The notes under the pieces: model-generated
What the model saw: the letters and a program-made list of their open reading frames with translations, nothing else
What the model was told of the DNA's origin: nothing
Database searches by the model: none
Made by a program: the position numbers and the translations under genes
Shown here: positions 26,128 through 36,091 of the stretch, in pieces
Position numbering within the stretch: position 1 is the stretch's first letter
How the letters are laid out: each line of letters begins with the position of its first letter
Origin: Phytoactinopolyspora mesophila
Lineage (GTDB): Bacteria > Actinomycetota > Actinomycetes > Jiangellales > Jiangellaceae
NCBI RefSeq assembly: GCF_010122465.1
Contig: NZ_WLZY01000009.1
Coordinates: 118,729-182,728, forward strand
Length of the DNA: 64,000 bases
Reading direction: 5' to 3'

Positions 26128-27636
26128 TCAGAAGCCCAGTGCCAGCCGGTGGTAGGCCTGATTCCAGCGGATCTCCTTGGCGAACTGCCTGGTGGTAGTG
26201 TCCGCGTCGATCACCAAAAGTTCCGTGCGGAGCATCTCGGCCAGATCGTAGAGCTCTTCGGTGCCCACGGCGCTGGAGAGCACGGTGTGGTGCGGCGCAC
26301 CGGCCATCAGCCACGACTCCGCCGACGTCCGCAGGTTCGGCCGCGGCGTCCACACCGCGCGCGCCACCGGCAGGTTCGGCAGCGGATGGTCCGGAGGCAC
26401 GACGTCGATCTCGTTGGCGACCAGCCGGAACCGGTCTCCCATGTCCGCCATCCCGACGACGGTGGCCGGGCCGGGCGTGGCATCGAAAACCAGCCGGACC
26501 GGGTCTTCCCGGCCGCCGATGCCGAGCGGGTGAATCTCACAGCTCGGCGTGCCGGCGGCGATCGTCGGGCAGACCTCGAGCATGTGCGCGCCGAGAATGC
26601 GTTCCTCGCCGGGAACCAGGTGGTAGGTGTAGTCCTCCATGAACGACGTGCCGCCGGCTCGCCCAGCCGCCATGACCTTGAGCGTGCGCAGCAGCACCGA
26701 GGTCTTCCAGTCGCCCTCACCGCCGAAGCCGTAGCCGTCGGCCATCAGCCGCTGAACGGCGAGCCCGGGCAGCTGCCGCAAGCCACCGAGGTCCTCGAAA
26801 TTGGTGGTGAAAGCGGTGAACCCGCCGTCCACAAGGAAAGTGCGCAGGCCGGCTTCGATCCGGGCCGCGTATCGCAGCGACTCGTGCCGGTCACCACCAA
26901 CGCGCAGCGGCTCGGCGATCCGGTACTGGTCCTCGTAGTCCTTGACGAGCGCATTGATATCCGCGTCGGGCACCGCATCGACGACATCGACGAGGTCGTT
27001 CACCCCGTAGGTATTGACCGACACTCCGAGGCGCAGCTGGGCTTCGACCTTGTCGCCCTCGGTGACCGCGACGTCGCGCATGTTGTCCCCGAACCGGGCA
27101 AGCTTCATCGTGCGCAGCGCCGCACGCCCGCTCGCGGCTCGGGCCCAGACACCGATCCGCTGGGCGACCGCCGGGTTGCTGACGTGTCCCGCCACGGTAG
27201 TGCGAGGCACTCCGAGGCGAGACTGGATGTAGCCGAACTCCCGGTCGCCGTGAGCGGCCTGGTTGAGGTTCATGAAGTCCATGTCGATGTCGGCCCATGG
27301 CAGCTCGACGTTCGCCTGCGTGTGCAGGTGCAGCAGCGGCGTCGTGAGCGCCTCCAGCCCGGCGATCCACATTTTGGCCGGCGAGAAGGTATGCATCCAC
27401 GCGATCACGCCGACGCAATGGTCCGCGGCGTTGGCTTCCAGACACATCCGGCGGATCGCGTCCGGGTCGGTCAGGACCGGCTTCCAGACGACGAGCGGAT
27501 CGATCTCGGCAGAGTCTCCGAGCGCGGCGGCGATCTCTTGGGACTGCGCCGCTACCTGGCGCAGAGTGTCCTCGCCGTACAGCCCCTGGCTACCGGTGAG
27601 AAACCAAATCTCGGGGGACGCTCCTGTCGAGCTCAT
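26128..27636 (-). CDS. araA: L-arabinose isomerase
   Basis: Converts L-arabinose to L-ribulose with Mn2+. It has 502 residues, the usual size. Recognisable segments include [15 protein letters not shown] at the N-terminus, [14 protein letters not shown], the metal-site regions [12 protein letters not shown] and FMEDYTYHL, and [10 protein letters not shown] strong AAGGAGA precedes ATG 27636. It is the last gene of the araB-araD-araA operon, 15 bp after araD. Confidence 0.97.
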   Translation of the reverse strand: MSSTGASPEIWFLTGSQGLYGEDTLRQVAAQSQEIAAALGDSAEIDPLVVWKPVLTDPDAIRRMCLEANAADHCVGVIAWMHTFSPAKMWIAGLEALTTPLLHLHTQANVELPWADIDMDFMNLNQAAHGDREFGYIQSRLGVPRTTVAGHVSNPAVAQRIGVWARAASGRAALRTMKLARFGDNMRDVAVTEGDKVEAQLRLGVSVNTYGVNDLVDVVDAVPDADINALVKDYEDQYRIAEPLRVGGDRHESLRYAARIEAGLRTFLVDGGFTAFTTNFEDLGGLRQLPGLAVQRLMADGYGFGGEGDWKTSVLLRTLKVMAAGRAGGTSFMEDYTYHLVPGEERILGAHMLEVCPTIAAGTPSCEIHPLGIGGREDPVRLVFDATPGPATVVGMADMGDRFRLVANEIDVVPPDHPLPNLPVARAVWTPRPNLRTSAESWLMAGAPHHTVLSSAVGTEELYDLAEMLRTELLVIDADTTTRQFAKEIRWNQAYHRLALGF

Positions 27637-27651
27637 CTTTGTCTCCTTGGT

Positions 27652-28311
27652 TCAGGGCTGACCGTACGCGTTCTGGTAGCGGTCGTAGAGGCTGTCGATG
27701 TCTTCTTGAGCGATCGGCACGACCGCACCGCCCGAGCGGGCGACGTGCACGGTCCGGGCCACGTCCTCACACATCACCGCGGCCTTGACCGCGGCCGTCG
27801 CGTCCTTGCCGATGGTGAACACGCCGTGGTTCTGCATGAGCACCGCAGGCGAACGATGACCAGTCAGCGTCGAGACGATGCCCTTGCCGATGTCGTCATT
27901 GCCGATCAAGGCGAACGGCCCGACCGGAATCTCGCCACCGAACTCGTCGGCCATGGCGGTCAGCACACAAGGAATCGGCTCGGCACGCGCCGCCCAGGCC
28001 GAGGCATACGTCGAGTGGGTGTGCACCACGCCGCCGACCTCCGGCATGTGCCGATAGACGTAGGCGTGGGCGTCGGTATCGCTCGATGGAGAGAACTCAC
28101 CGTCGACGACGCGGCCATCAAGGGCGCAGACCACCATCGACTCCGGCGTCAGGCCGGTATAGGCGACGCCGCTCGGTTTGATCACGAACAGATCCTGATC
28201 CGGCACCCGCCCGGAGACATTGCCCGCAGTCCATGCCACCAGCTGATAACGGACCAGCTCGTCGTGTAGCCGGCAGACGGTCTCCCGGACCGCATCGACG
28301 GCGGACGTCAT
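27652..28311 (-). CDS. araD: L-ribulose-5-phosphate 4-epimerase
   Basis: Zinc-dependent class II aldolase-fold enzyme that converts L-ribulose 5-phosphate to D-xylulose 5-phosphate for the pentose phosphate pathway. It has 219 residues. Zinc ligands His97 and His99 lie in VVHTHSTYASAW and His162 in LMQNHGVF. The phosphate loop is TAGNVSGRV and the motif KPSGVAYTGL is present. It overlaps araB by 4 bp (ATGA), consistent with coupled translation. Confidence 0.96.
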   Translation of the reverse strand: MTSAVDAVRETVCRLHDELVRYQLVAWTAGNVSGRVPDQDLFVIKPSGVAYTGLTPESMVVCALDGRVVDGEFSPSSDTDAHAYVYRHMPEVGGVVHTHSTYASAWAARAEPIPCVLTAMADEFGGEIPVGPFALIGNDDIGKGIVSTLTGHRSPAVLMQNHGVFTIGKDATAAVKAAVMCEDVARTVHVARSGGAVVPIAQEDIDSLYDRYQNAYGQP

Positions 28312-29978
28312 GTCGTCACCTCGTTTCTCAGCGTGCGCAAGGTGTGTAAGATCTCGGTGCCACCGCGACTCGCGCCGGCGAAGTGATCGTGGAGTTCGGT
28401 GTAGACGTCGAAGAGCCGGTCATAGGCATCGGCGCGGTCCGGGTCCGGCACGTAGGCGGCTTCGGTGCGACGACCCATTGCTTTGGCTGCGACGTTGATG
28501 TCCGGATAAGAGCCCGCGGCCACCGCGGCGTGGATTGCCGAGCCCAGCGCCGGACCTTGGTCCGAACCGATCACCGACAGCGGACGGCGCAGCACGTCGG
28601 CATACACCTGCATGACGAATCGGTTCTTGAGCAGGCCCCCGGCGACGACAAGTTCCGCGACCGGCACTCCCGCATTTTCGAAGGCCTCGACGATGACCCG
28701 CGCGCCGAACGCCGTTGATTCGATCAATGCGCGATAGACGTCCTCGGGCCGGGTCGAGAGCGTCTGGCCGACCATCACCCCGGAGAGGTCGTGGTCCACG
28801 AGCACCGACCGGTTGCCGTTGTGCCAGTCCAGAGCGACGAGCCCGTGCCCGCCGACTGGTTGTTCGCTGGCCAGGGAGGTGAGGTACTCATGCACCGTCT
28901 GGCCCCTGCGGTCAGCTTCCGCGACGTAGGCGGCGGGAACAGCCGTATCGACGAACCAGGCGAAAATGTCCCCGACGCCGGTCTGGCCTGCCTCATATCC
29001 CCACAGGCCAGGCACGATGCCGTCGCGGACCACGCCGCACATGCCGGGAATCTCAGCTAGCTGGTCCGACGGCATCACGTGACACGTCGACGTGCCCATG
29101 ATCGCCACCATCTGCCCGGGACGCACGGCGTCGGCGGCCGCGGCGGTCACATGGGCATCGACGTTGCCGACGGCGACCGCGGTCCCCTCGGACAAGCCCG
29201 TCCAGGCGGCCGCCTGGGCGGTCAGCCGGCCGGCGAGTCCGCCCAGCGGCGATAGCGGATGCTCGAGTTTGTCCACGAAGTCGGCAAATCGCGGATCGAG
29301 CGCCGCCAGATAGTCCCGCGACGGGTAGCCGTCGTCGGTATGGATGCCTTTGTAGCCCGCGGTGCAGACGTTGCGTGTCTCCACCCCGGTGAGCTGCCAG
29401 ACAATCCAGTCCGCCGCTTCGATCCAGCGTTCGGTGCGAGCGTAGATCTCGGGGTCTTCGTCGAGAATCTGCAGCGCCTTCGCGAACTCCCACTCCGACG
29501 AGATCTTGCCGCCGTAGCGAGCCAGCCAGGACTCGCCACGTTGCTCCGCGACCGCGTTGATCCGGTCGGCATGTGCCTGCGCGGCGTGATGCTTCCACAG
29601 TTTCGGCCATGCATGCGGCCGGTCGGCCAGCTCGTCGATCTCACACAACGGCGTGCCGTCGGAAAGCACCGGCAACGGCGTCGAAGCGGTGAAGTCCGTG
29701 CCGATACCGATCACCTGCTCGGCGGGCACGCCGGCCGCCGCCAATGCCTCCGGCACAGCTCTACGAAGCACCTCACGCCAGTCGTCCGGCGACTGCAGGG
29801 CCCAGCTCGGACCTAACGGGACGCCGCTACCCGGGAGGCGGTCCTCGATGACCTCATGCTTGTACTCATGCACCGCGCTGCCGAGCTCCGCGCCGTCGGA
29901 GATCCGCACCACGACCGCACGCCCCGACAGGGTGCCGAAGTCGACGCCGATCACGTAGGCATCTTTGTTAGCGTTCAC
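28308..29978 (-). CDS. araB: Ribulokinase
   Basis: FGGY-family kinase that phosphorylates L-ribulose with ATP. It has 556 residues. Motifs: the N-terminal phosphate-1 loop GVDFGTLSGRAVVV, IGIGTDFTAS, EWEFAKALQ, VAVGNVDAHVTAAAA, and the C-terminal FGGY signature region VAGGLLKNRFVMQVYADVL. It starts at GTG 29978 after GGAGGG. It is the first enzyme gene of the operon and lies 70 bp downstream of the LacI-type regulator on the same strand. Confidence 0.96.
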   Translation of the reverse strand: MNANKDAYVIGVDFGTLSGRAVVVRISDGAELGSAVHEYKHEVIEDRLPGSGVPLGPSWALQSPDDWREVLRRAVPEALAAAGVPAEQVIGIGTDFTASTPLPVLSDGTPLCEIDELADRPHAWPKLWKHHAAQAHADRINAVAEQRGESWLARYGGKISSEWEFAKALQILDEDPEIYARTERWIEAADWIVWQLTGVETRNVCTAGYKGIHTDDGYPSRDYLAALDPRFADFVDKLEHPLSPLGGLAGRLTAQAAAWTGLSEGTAVAVGNVDAHVTAAAADAVRPGQMVAIMGTSTCHVMPSDQLAEIPGMCGVVRDGIVPGLWGYEAGQTGVGDIFAWFVDTAVPAAYVAEADRRGQTVHEYLTSLASEQPVGGHGLVALDWHNGNRSVLVDHDLSGVMVGQTLSTRPEDVYRALIESTAFGARVIVEAFENAGVPVAELVVAGGLLKNRFVMQVYADVLRRPLSVIGSDQGPALGSAIHAAVAAGSYPDINVAAKAMGRRTEAAYVPDPDRADAYDRLFDVYTELHDHFAGASRGGTEILHTLRTLRNEVTT

Positions 29979-30048
29979 ATTCCCTCCAGCGCAAGTTCTG
30001 TGTTGCTGTCGTCATCGGGACACCTCAGGTTCAGGTTACGGCGTTCTT

Positions 30049-31074
30049 CTATGGCCCAGGCGGCCCAGCTGTGCTTTCTCGCTGCACGAACTCCGGAGGG
30101 ACGACGACACGCTCCAGGTCCGCGCTGCCGCTCGAATCCATCTGCCGAAGCAATACATCCAGGCTACGGCTGCCGACCTTAGCAAAGTCCTGGCGCACGG
30201 TGGTGAGCGGCGGACTGAAGAACTCCGACTCCGGAATGTCGTCGAAACCGGCGATACTCACCTCACCCGGGATGTCGCGGCCTGCCTCGGCGAAGGCCCG
30301 CAGCACACCCAGCGCCATCTGGTCGTTGGCGACGAAAACGGCGGTGACATCCGGCATCCGCAGCAACTGACGGCCCGCCTCATACCCCGAGCGAGGACTC
30401 CAGTCACCGGGCAGCGGTTTAGGCGCCGCTCGCCCAGCGGCCTCGAGGACCTCCCGCCAACCCAACAGCCGCGCCTCAGCTTCGAGCCAATCAGGCGGGC
30501 CCGCGACATGCCAGACGGTCTCGTGACCGAGCTCGAGCAGATGCTCGACCACCGCGGTGGCCCCTGCGACCTGATCGACGCACACGACCGACGCGCCGGG
30601 CGCGTGACCGCCTTCGACAGCCACCACCGGTATGCCGTCGGGGATGTCGGCGATGGCTTGCGCCGCGGAGCGCTGCGGCGCCACCACGATGATCCCGTCG
30701 ACGCCTTGGTCGGCGAGATGGTCGATCGCTTCCTGGACGTTGGCGCGGGTGATTTCCTTCAGGCTGACGATACTGATGAAGTAGCCCGCGGCCCTGGCGG
30801 CTTGCTCGATGCCGTAGACGGTACTGGCCGGCCCATAGAGAGTGGTATCGAAACACACCACACCGAGCATCCCGGAATGCCGCGTCACGAGCGCTCGGGC
30901 GGCTGAGTTCCGGCGGTACCCAAGGCTCTTGATCGCCTCCAGGACCCGCTCGCGCGTCTCCGGGCGCACATTCGGATGATCATTGAGCACTCGCGAGACC
31001 GTCTGATGCGACACGCCCACGGCGCGCGCAACATCGGTCATCACAGGAGACCGCCGCGCCTGGCTCAAACTCAT
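30049..31074 (-). CDS. LacI-family regulator of the arabinose operon
   Basis: A 341-residue repressor-type regulator. The helix-turn-helix is VMTDVARAVGVSHQTVSRVLNDHPNV, followed by the hinge region YRRNSAARALV and a periplasmic-binding-protein-like sensor domain (GVDGIIVVAPQ, MALGVLRAFAEAG, SIAGFDDIPESEFFSPPLTTVRQD). It starts at ATG 31074, preceded by GGAAGG. It lies directly upstream of araBDA in the same direction, so it most likely controls them in response to arabinose. The palindrome at 31140 is its probable operator. Confidence 0.92.
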   Translation of the reverse strand: MSLSQARRSPVMTDVARAVGVSHQTVSRVLNDHPNVRPETRERVLEAIKSLGYRRNSAARALVTRHSGMLGVVCFDTTLYGPASTVYGIEQAARAAGYFISIVSLKEITRANVQEAIDHLADQGVDGIIVVAPQRSAAQAIADIPDGIPVVAVEGGHAPGASVVCVDQVAGATAVVEHLLELGHETVWHVAGPPDWLEAEARLLGWREVLEAAGRAAPKPLPGDWSPRSGYEAGRQLLRMPDVTAVFVANDQMALGVLRAFAEAGRDIPGEVSIAGFDDIPESEFFSPPLTTVRQDFAKVGSRSLDVLLRQMDSSGSADLERVVVPPEFVQRESTAGPPGP

Positions 31075-31139
31075 CGACCTTCCAGCCTCTATCCCACTCG
31101 CACCCATGAGAATAGCGGGCGTGGGCACCCATCCGGGAA

Positions 31140-31153
31140 TGTTAACGTTAACA
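31140..31153. promoter_or_regulatory. LacI-type operator upstream of the arabinose regulator
   Basis: Perfect 14-bp palindrome TGTTAACGTTAACA with the central CG typical of LacI-family operators, 66 bp upstream of the regulator start. No equally good site was seen in the 70-bp regulator-araB gap, so control is probably exerted on a common transcript starting upstream of the regulator. Confidence 0.75.
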
Positions 31154-31318
31154 CACGTCCGCGCGTCTCACCTCCCGGCTGGCATCGGGGCTGGTCCGGT
31201 CCTCCCCGCACCTCCACGCGGATAACTCCGCAGGTCACAGGTTCTGGGCATGACGTGGCGGAAGTAAAAACCGCCATGATGACTAGCGGTCATCCCACAT
31301 ACACCGTACATTCCCTCT

Positions 31319-32269
31319 ATGGATCTCGAGCTGAGGCATTTGCGCATCGTGTGCACAATTGCCGAGACCGGCAGCCTCACCAAGGCCGCCGCCGCCCTCG
31401 GACTGGCCCAACCCGCAGTGACGTCCCAGCTCAAGAGGATCGAGCGACTCTTCGGTGGACCAATCTTCGTTCGTGATCGGCTGGGTGCCAGGCCCACCGC
31501 CCTGGGGGAGATCGTGCTGGCGCGCGCCCGGATGTTGCTGCCGGCCGCGCAAGAGCTTCAGAACGACGTCACCCGCCTGGCCAACTCCCCGGCGATCGGC
31601 CACCATTGCCGGATCGGAGCCACCAACAGCCCCATCTTCGGCCCGCTAGTGCATCGCCTGGCCACCGAGAGCCCGACCGCCTCGGTCACCACCCACGCCA
31701 CGTGGTCGGCCGAGGAACTTGCCGCCATGGTCGCCGAAGGGCGCCTTGACTATGCGCTGACCGGCGTATGCGGCGACGCAGTGCCGCCAGGCGACGACAT
31801 CACCTGGAAGACCATCGCCACGGACGCGGTGTTCGTCCTCCTCGACCACTCCCATCCGCTGGCCGCAGCACCGGCGGTGGAGTTATCCGACCTAGCCGAC
31901 GCGCTCTGGGTGGCCATCCCCGGCGACGGCTGCTTCGCCGAGTGCTTCGCGGCCACCTGTGCTCGCGCCGGCTTCACGCCCAAGGCACTACATGAGATGG
32001 ACCCGCCGTCATGTGTGTACATGGTGCAGACCAGCCGTGCCGTCGCGCTGTGCCAACCGACCTTTCGACCGCCTCCGGGTCTGGTCAAGGTTCCCATCGC
32101 CGGGACGCCGTTGCGCTGGCGGCAGCTGATCGGGCACCACTCCTTCAACGCCGTGAACGCAGATGCCGTCGTCGACCGCGCTCGAAGCGCCTATCTCGAC
32201 GTCATCGGCGACAGCACTCGTTACCGCGACTGGCTGCAGCGGCACCGGCAGTTCGGGCTCGCCGCCTAG
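31319..32269 (+). CDS. LysR-family transcriptional regulator
   Basis: A 316-residue regulator. The N-terminal winged helix MDLELRHLRIVCTIAETGSL and KAAAALGLAQPAVTSQLKRIE is classical LysR, followed by an effector domain with LDYALTGVCGD and KVPIAGTPLRW. There is no Shine-Dalgarno before ATG 31319 (CCCTCT), so the mRNA may be leaderless. Targets are unknown. The closest candidate is the EamA-type exporter that ends 64 bp away on the other strand. Confidence 0.92.
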   Translation: MDLELRHLRIVCTIAETGSLTKAAAALGLAQPAVTSQLKRIERLFGGPIFVRDRLGARPTALGEIVLARARMLLPAAQELQNDVTRLANSPAIGHHCRIGATNSPIFGPLVHRLATESPTASVTTHATWSAEELAAMVAEGRLDYALTGVCGDAVPPGDDITWKTIATDAVFVLLDHSHPLAAAPAVELSDLADALWVAIPGDGCFAECFAATCARAGFTPKALHEMDPPSCVYMVQTSRAVALCQPTFRPPPGLVKVPIAGTPLRWRQLIGHHSFNAVNADAVVDRARSAYLDVIGDSTRYRDWLQRHRQFGLAA

Positions 32270-32332
32270 CGCACCCGTTCGGGCACCAGCGCACAACACC
32301 ACGTGGACTCGGACCGGCCCATCCGGTCGCAG

Positions 32333-33238
32333 CTATGGTTGGGTTCTCAGCTGCGCGGAGTCACGCGGCGGAACCTCTCTGGCCGCGCCCCGATTACGTG
32401 CGGTGGCCAGGACTGAACCAGCGAGAATGAGCGCGAAGCCGACCCCGGTGATTGCCGTCGCGGATTCGTTCAACACCACGATCCCCAGCACAAGTGCGAC
32501 AGCTGGATTCACGTAAGTGATGACCGTGGCCCGGGCCGGCCCCACCTCGGCAATGAGCCGATAGAAGACCAGAAATGCCGTAGCCGTGCAGATGAGCCCC
32601 AGCCCACCGGCGGAGAGCCACACCGGGGTACTGAGCGGCTCGGCCGGCCATTGGGCGACACCGACCGGCAGATAGACGACGGCGGCAACAGTGATCGACA
32701 CCGCCATGACACCCAACGCGGGCAGAGCGGCCAAGTACCGGGCCAGAATCACCGGCCCGACGGCATAGCTGACCACAACGCCGGCGACAGCGGCGACCGA
32801 CCACAAACTGGACGCCTCGACATCGAAGCCGACCAGCGCCGCCACACCCGCGAAGCCCACCAACAGTCCGGCCACCCGGCGGCGATCGACCCGCTCCTGT
32901 CTCGTCGTCACCACCAGGATCGCCCCGACCAACGGCACGGCGGCGATCAACAGGCCGGTGAGGGAGCTAGAGAGCTCGTGCTGGGCGTAGCCCAGGAGAA
33001 GCCAGGGAACGCAGATCTCGATGGCGGTGAACGCCAGCAGCGGGCGCCAGTGCTTCAGGACCGGGCGGATCTGATCCTTCGCGATAGCTATCGGCAGCAG
33101 AAGCACGGCCGCTATCGCCGTCCGGGCGAGCACCAACGAAGCGGGCGTGAGCTCGTCGATGGCGACCTTGATGAAGAGATACGGCACGCCCCAGATGAGG
33201 CTCATGGCGATGAACAGAACCCACCCGCGACGCGACAC
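32333..33238 (-). CDS. EamA/DMT-family exporter
   Basis: A 301-residue inner-membrane protein with ten predicted helices in two EamA repeats, starting RRGWVLFIAMSLIWGVPYLFIKVAID. Relatives export amino acids or metabolites, but the substrate is unknown. The start is set by GAGGAGGGCCATA immediately before GTG 33238. An upstream in-frame ATG at 33280 has no such signal. It converges with the LysR gene. Confidence 0.9.
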   Translation of the reverse strand: MSRRGWVLFIAMSLIWGVPYLFIKVAIDELTPASLVLARTAIAAVLLLPIAIAKDQIRPVLKHWRPLLAFTAIEICVPWLLLGYAQHELSSSLTGLLIAAVPLVGAILVVTTRQERVDRRRVAGLLVGFAGVAALVGFDVEASSLWSVAAVAGVVVSYAVGPVILARYLAALPALGVMAVSITVAAVVYLPVGVAQWPAEPLSTPVWLSAGGLGLICTATAFLVFYRLIAEVGPARATVITYVNPAVALVLGIVVLNESATAITGVGFALILAGSVLATARNRGAAREVPPRDSAQLRTQP

Positions 33239-33380
33239 TATGGCCCTCCTCGGCCTATGGCCGACGGACGGCCTGCACAACTACTGCTGAATCATGCACC
33301 CACTGGCCCCGTCGCGGCCATGACGGCCGTCACACAGGGACTTCTTCTGGGCCGCCGGAGCTCAACCATGCCTGTAACGC

Positions 33381-33422
33381 GAACGAGGTCCGCCCCGGAC
33401 GAATCCGGGGCGGACCTCGTTC
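33381..33422. terminator. Strong hairpin terminator
   Basis: Perfect 19-bp stem: left arm 33381-33399 (GAACGAGGTCCGCCCCGGA), four-base loop CGAA, right arm 33404-33422, followed on the plus strand by TCTCTT. It lies 36 bp past the stop of the minus-strand protease gene and upstream of the EamA gene. It is the clearest intrinsic terminator in the window. Confidence 0.85.
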
Positions 33423-33458
33423 TCTTAGTGCGTTGAGTCAGCGCCTAAACGCTGGGCT

Positions 33459-35711
33459 TCACACCGTGGTAGCACTCCGACGGCCACGGATGGCGAACGC
33501 AGCGCCACCGGCGGCCAGCAGGCCGACACCCACGAGGATGAACAGCATGCTGCTCGAACCGGTGTCGGGCAGCTCGTCGCCGTCCTCGTCATCGTCATCG
33601 TCATCACGGGTGACAACGGTGAAGTCGACGGAGGCCTGCGAGTCGGTCAGCTCCGGGTCGCCGTCTTCGGCCGTGGCGAAGGCGGTCAGCGTGTACTCGC
33701 CGTCCTCCAGCGCCTCGTCCGGGGCGAACGACCAGTTGCCGTCCTCGTCGATCTCGAACTCGCCTTCCCAGGTAACCAGGTCCTCGTCCTCGTCGGCCGT
33801 GGCCAACTCGTCCGAGGCGGCACCGAGAGCGGGCTCGGCGTCGTCAGCGGTGATGGTGCCCTCGATCTGCAGACCGACGAGCGCGCCCGGGAACGAAGTC
33901 CCCTCGAAGACGACGTCGCCAGCGACCTCGCCACCGTCCTCAGGCACCGTGATGGTGACCTCAGGCTGGGTGATGCCCAGGTCGGACACCGTGACGCTCT
34001 GGGCGTCGTCACCGGCCACCTGGGTCACGGTGGCGTCGAAACGTGCACCGCGGGGAAGGTCGGAGTCGGGGCTGATCTCCCAGCTGCCTTCGTCGTCGAT
34101 CGTGGCCGCACCGAACTCGTCGTCGCCGACGCTCAGCGTGACGTCCGCGCCGGGCTCGCCGGTGCCCTCGAACGGCGGGCGGGCGTTGCTGGTGGTCTGG
34201 CCGTCGGACGGAGAGTCGACAACCAGGTCCTCGACGTCCGGCTCCGGCTCGCCCTCTTCGATCGTGAAGGAACCGGGGGTGGCCGCGGACTGCGAGTGGT
34301 TGCCGTAGAACGCCTGCGCCGTGTAGTCGTACTCGGCGCCGACCTCGAGCTCCTCCTCGACCTCGATGACGAACTCGCCGTCACCGTCGATCTCGACCTC
34401 GAACTCGCCCAGGCCCTCGATGTTCACCGTGGCGCGGTGGTTGGCACCGGCGTTGGCGACCGAGCCGCGGATGGTGGCGCCGGTCTCGTCGCCGAAGGCC
34501 TCATCGATGACCGGAGCGTTCACCTCGACGTTGAGCTCCCAGTCGGACCCGAACAGGTCAAAGGCGTTGTGGGTGTCGCTGGAGACCGCGTAGCTGATGC
34601 TGAAGTCGCCGCCGCCCCACGTGTCGCAGGTCGTCCGGCCACCATGCGTGGACGCAGAGTTGACGCCAAGCGCGTAGTTTCCTACCACTGTGGAGCCACC
34701 GCTGTCGCCGCCGAGCATGCAGGCCTCGAAGACAAACCCTGCGACGTCAATGCCACCGACATCGATGACCTCGTCGGTAGCCAGGATTTCGCCGCAGGTC
34801 CAGCCCGAGCTGGCACCAGACTTGCATGCCTGAGCACCGACCACGGCGTCAATGGAATCGTGAATGGTCACGGCGCCATCGGCCGGGTTGCCGGTGCCGC
34901 CTCCCCACTCCGAGACCTCGGGAACATTGTCCCAGCCGGCCTCGGTGACATCGATGAGACCAGCATCGTGCGGCTGGTGTTCGCCATCGAATCGGGCCGG
35001 TGCGAGGTGCGTGCCGATCGGGTCACCGAAGTTCTCCGGCCCCAGCTCGCCGTCCAGGACCGGCTCGTCAATGTCGAGGTGGAAAACACCCACGAGTTGT
35101 TCGTCGGTCGTCGGGTGCAAGGCACAGTGCCCGGCGGTCAGGTAGCGGTCGGCCCCGCCGGCGTCATAGCCGGAGAAGGCGAACGAGCAGCGGCTGGCTG
35201 AATTGCCGTCCTCATCCGCGGACACGTAGCCGTACCCGCCTCGCAGGTCCTCGGCTAGCTCGAACTCGGCGTCCCTGAAGTCGTCGTTCGACTGTGGCTT
35301 GCCGACCTCGACCTTGGCTCCGATGGCCGCGACTGCCTCGACGTCGGCCTCGGCCGCGACGTAGATGGTCACGTCCTGGCCGTCGATGGCAACGCCTTCG
35401 ACACCCACGCCGGAGGCGCTGAGCGCCGCGGCCGCGTCAGCGGCTGCCTTGGCAGCCTCCGAGTTGGCCAGGTAGACCTCTGCGGAAATTCCGAGGTCGC
35501 GCTGGATGGCCTCGGTGAGGCCAGCCGGCAGCTCGGCTGCCTGTGCCGCGAAGTCCTCGGCGTTGAAGGTTTCTAATGCTGCTACAGGTGTGGATTCGTC
35601 TGCGTGCGCGATGCCGGTGAAGGCGATCGCGCCCGTACCGACGAGCGCGGAGGCAGCGAGCACGCTCGCGAACCTCCTGGCGCCGCGATAACGGCCGGTG
35701 GAGTTACTCAC
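33459..35711 (-). CDS. Sortase-anchored S1 serine protease with acidic Ig-like repeats
   Basis: A 750-residue cell-wall protein. The signal peptide is residues 1-37 (cut near AHA-DES). A streptogrisin/alpha-lytic-type propeptide spans about 50-150 (LPAGLTEAIQRDLGISAEVYL). The chymotrypsin-fold domain has His195 (LTAGHC), Asp249 (HDAGLIDV) and Ser337 (GGDSGGS). Several acidic bacterial Ig-like domains (about 390-700) end in an Asp/Glu run. The sorting signal is LPDTG at 714-718, a hydrophobic helix and an RGRR tail. GTG 35711 follows GGAG. It is one of three paralogues here. Substrate is unknown, probably surface or matrix proteins. Confidence 0.93.
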   Translation of the reverse strand: MSNSTGRYRGARRFASVLAASALVGTGAIAFTGIAHADESTPVAALETFNAEDFAAQAAELPAGLTEAIQRDLGISAEVYLANSEAAKAAADAAAALSASGVGVEGVAIDGQDVTIYVAAEADVEAVAAIGAKVEVGKPQSNDDFRDAEFELAEDLRGGYGYVSADEDGNSASRCSFAFSGYDAGGADRYLTAGHCALHPTTDEQLVGVFHLDIDEPVLDGELGPENFGDPIGTHLAPARFDGEHQPHDAGLIDVTEAGWDNVPEVSEWGGGTGNPADGAVTIHDSIDAVVGAQACKSGASSGWTCGEILATDEVIDVGGIDVAGFVFEACMLGGDSGGSTVVGNYALGVNSASTHGGRTTCDTWGGGDFSISYAVSSDTHNAFDLFGSDWELNVEVNAPVIDEAFGDETGATIRGSVANAGANHRATVNIEGLGEFEVEIDGDGEFVIEVEEELEVGAEYDYTAQAFYGNHSQSAATPGSFTIEEGEPEPDVEDLVVDSPSDGQTTSNARPPFEGTGEPGADVTLSVGDDEFGAATIDDEGSWEISPDSDLPRGARFDATVTQVAGDDAQSVTVSDLGITQPEVTITVPEDGGEVAGDVVFEGTSFPGALVGLQIEGTITADDAEPALGAASDELATADEDEDLVTWEGEFEIDEDGNWSFAPDEALEDGEYTLTAFATAEDGDPELTDSQASVDFTVVTRDDDDDDEDGDELPDTGSSSMLFILVGVGLLAAGGAAFAIRGRRSATTV

Positions 35712-36091
35712 GCATTTCTCCAGTTCTTAGTCATGAACATCATGTCCCGGATGCCCTCGCCGCCGAAACGACGCCCTACTGTCTCGTTGCCAGTAGACCG
35801 GGACCGGAGTTACCGTACCGGACTCTGCCTGTGGATAGCACCTGGGCCCTCTGATCGATTTAGGTAAACATTTGGTAACGAAGGCCGAAGAGAGGGAACC
35901 TTCAGGCCTTGGCCAGGCAAATGATGCTGAAGTTGCTAAAATCCAACTTTGAGCGTTACGTACCGATATGTCCGGATTTGTTAACTTCCAGTAGGGTTCG
36001 ACCCCGCCGCGAATGTCATGCCGGTGGCCGGGAGGCAAGATCGTCATCCCAGTTACCAGGCGCGGCCGCCGGAGGAACATGATCGACGCGA
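35712..36091. other. Gene-free 380-bp regulatory region upstream of the anchored protease
   Basis: No coding potential was found on either strand. The stretch 35850-36000 is clearly more AT-rich than the surroundings, as expected for a promoter region. It includes a short inverted repeat AAGGCC/GGCCTT (35881-35920) and the direct repeat described at 35863. The remaining 140 bp next to the protease start would be a long 5' leader. No riboswitch consensus was recognised. Confidence 0.5.
35863..35879. promoter_or_regulatory. Candidate MtrA-type direct repeat
   Basis: GGTAAA and GGTAAC are separated by five bases (CATTT). This matches the general GTnAC direct-repeat pattern known for the actinobacterial response regulator MtrA, which controls cell-wall enzymes and surface proteins. 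It lies about 150 bp upstream of the anchored protease. The assignment rests on one imperfect site. Confidence 0.3.

Noticed and set aside
26149-28269. 706-residue open frame on the plus strand opposite araA-araD
   Set aside because: Antisense shadow of high-GC codons (His/Arg/Gly-rich, no domain); araA and araD are certain on the other strand. The same holds for long plus-strand frames at 18257-19891, 34296-35201 and 57048-58352.
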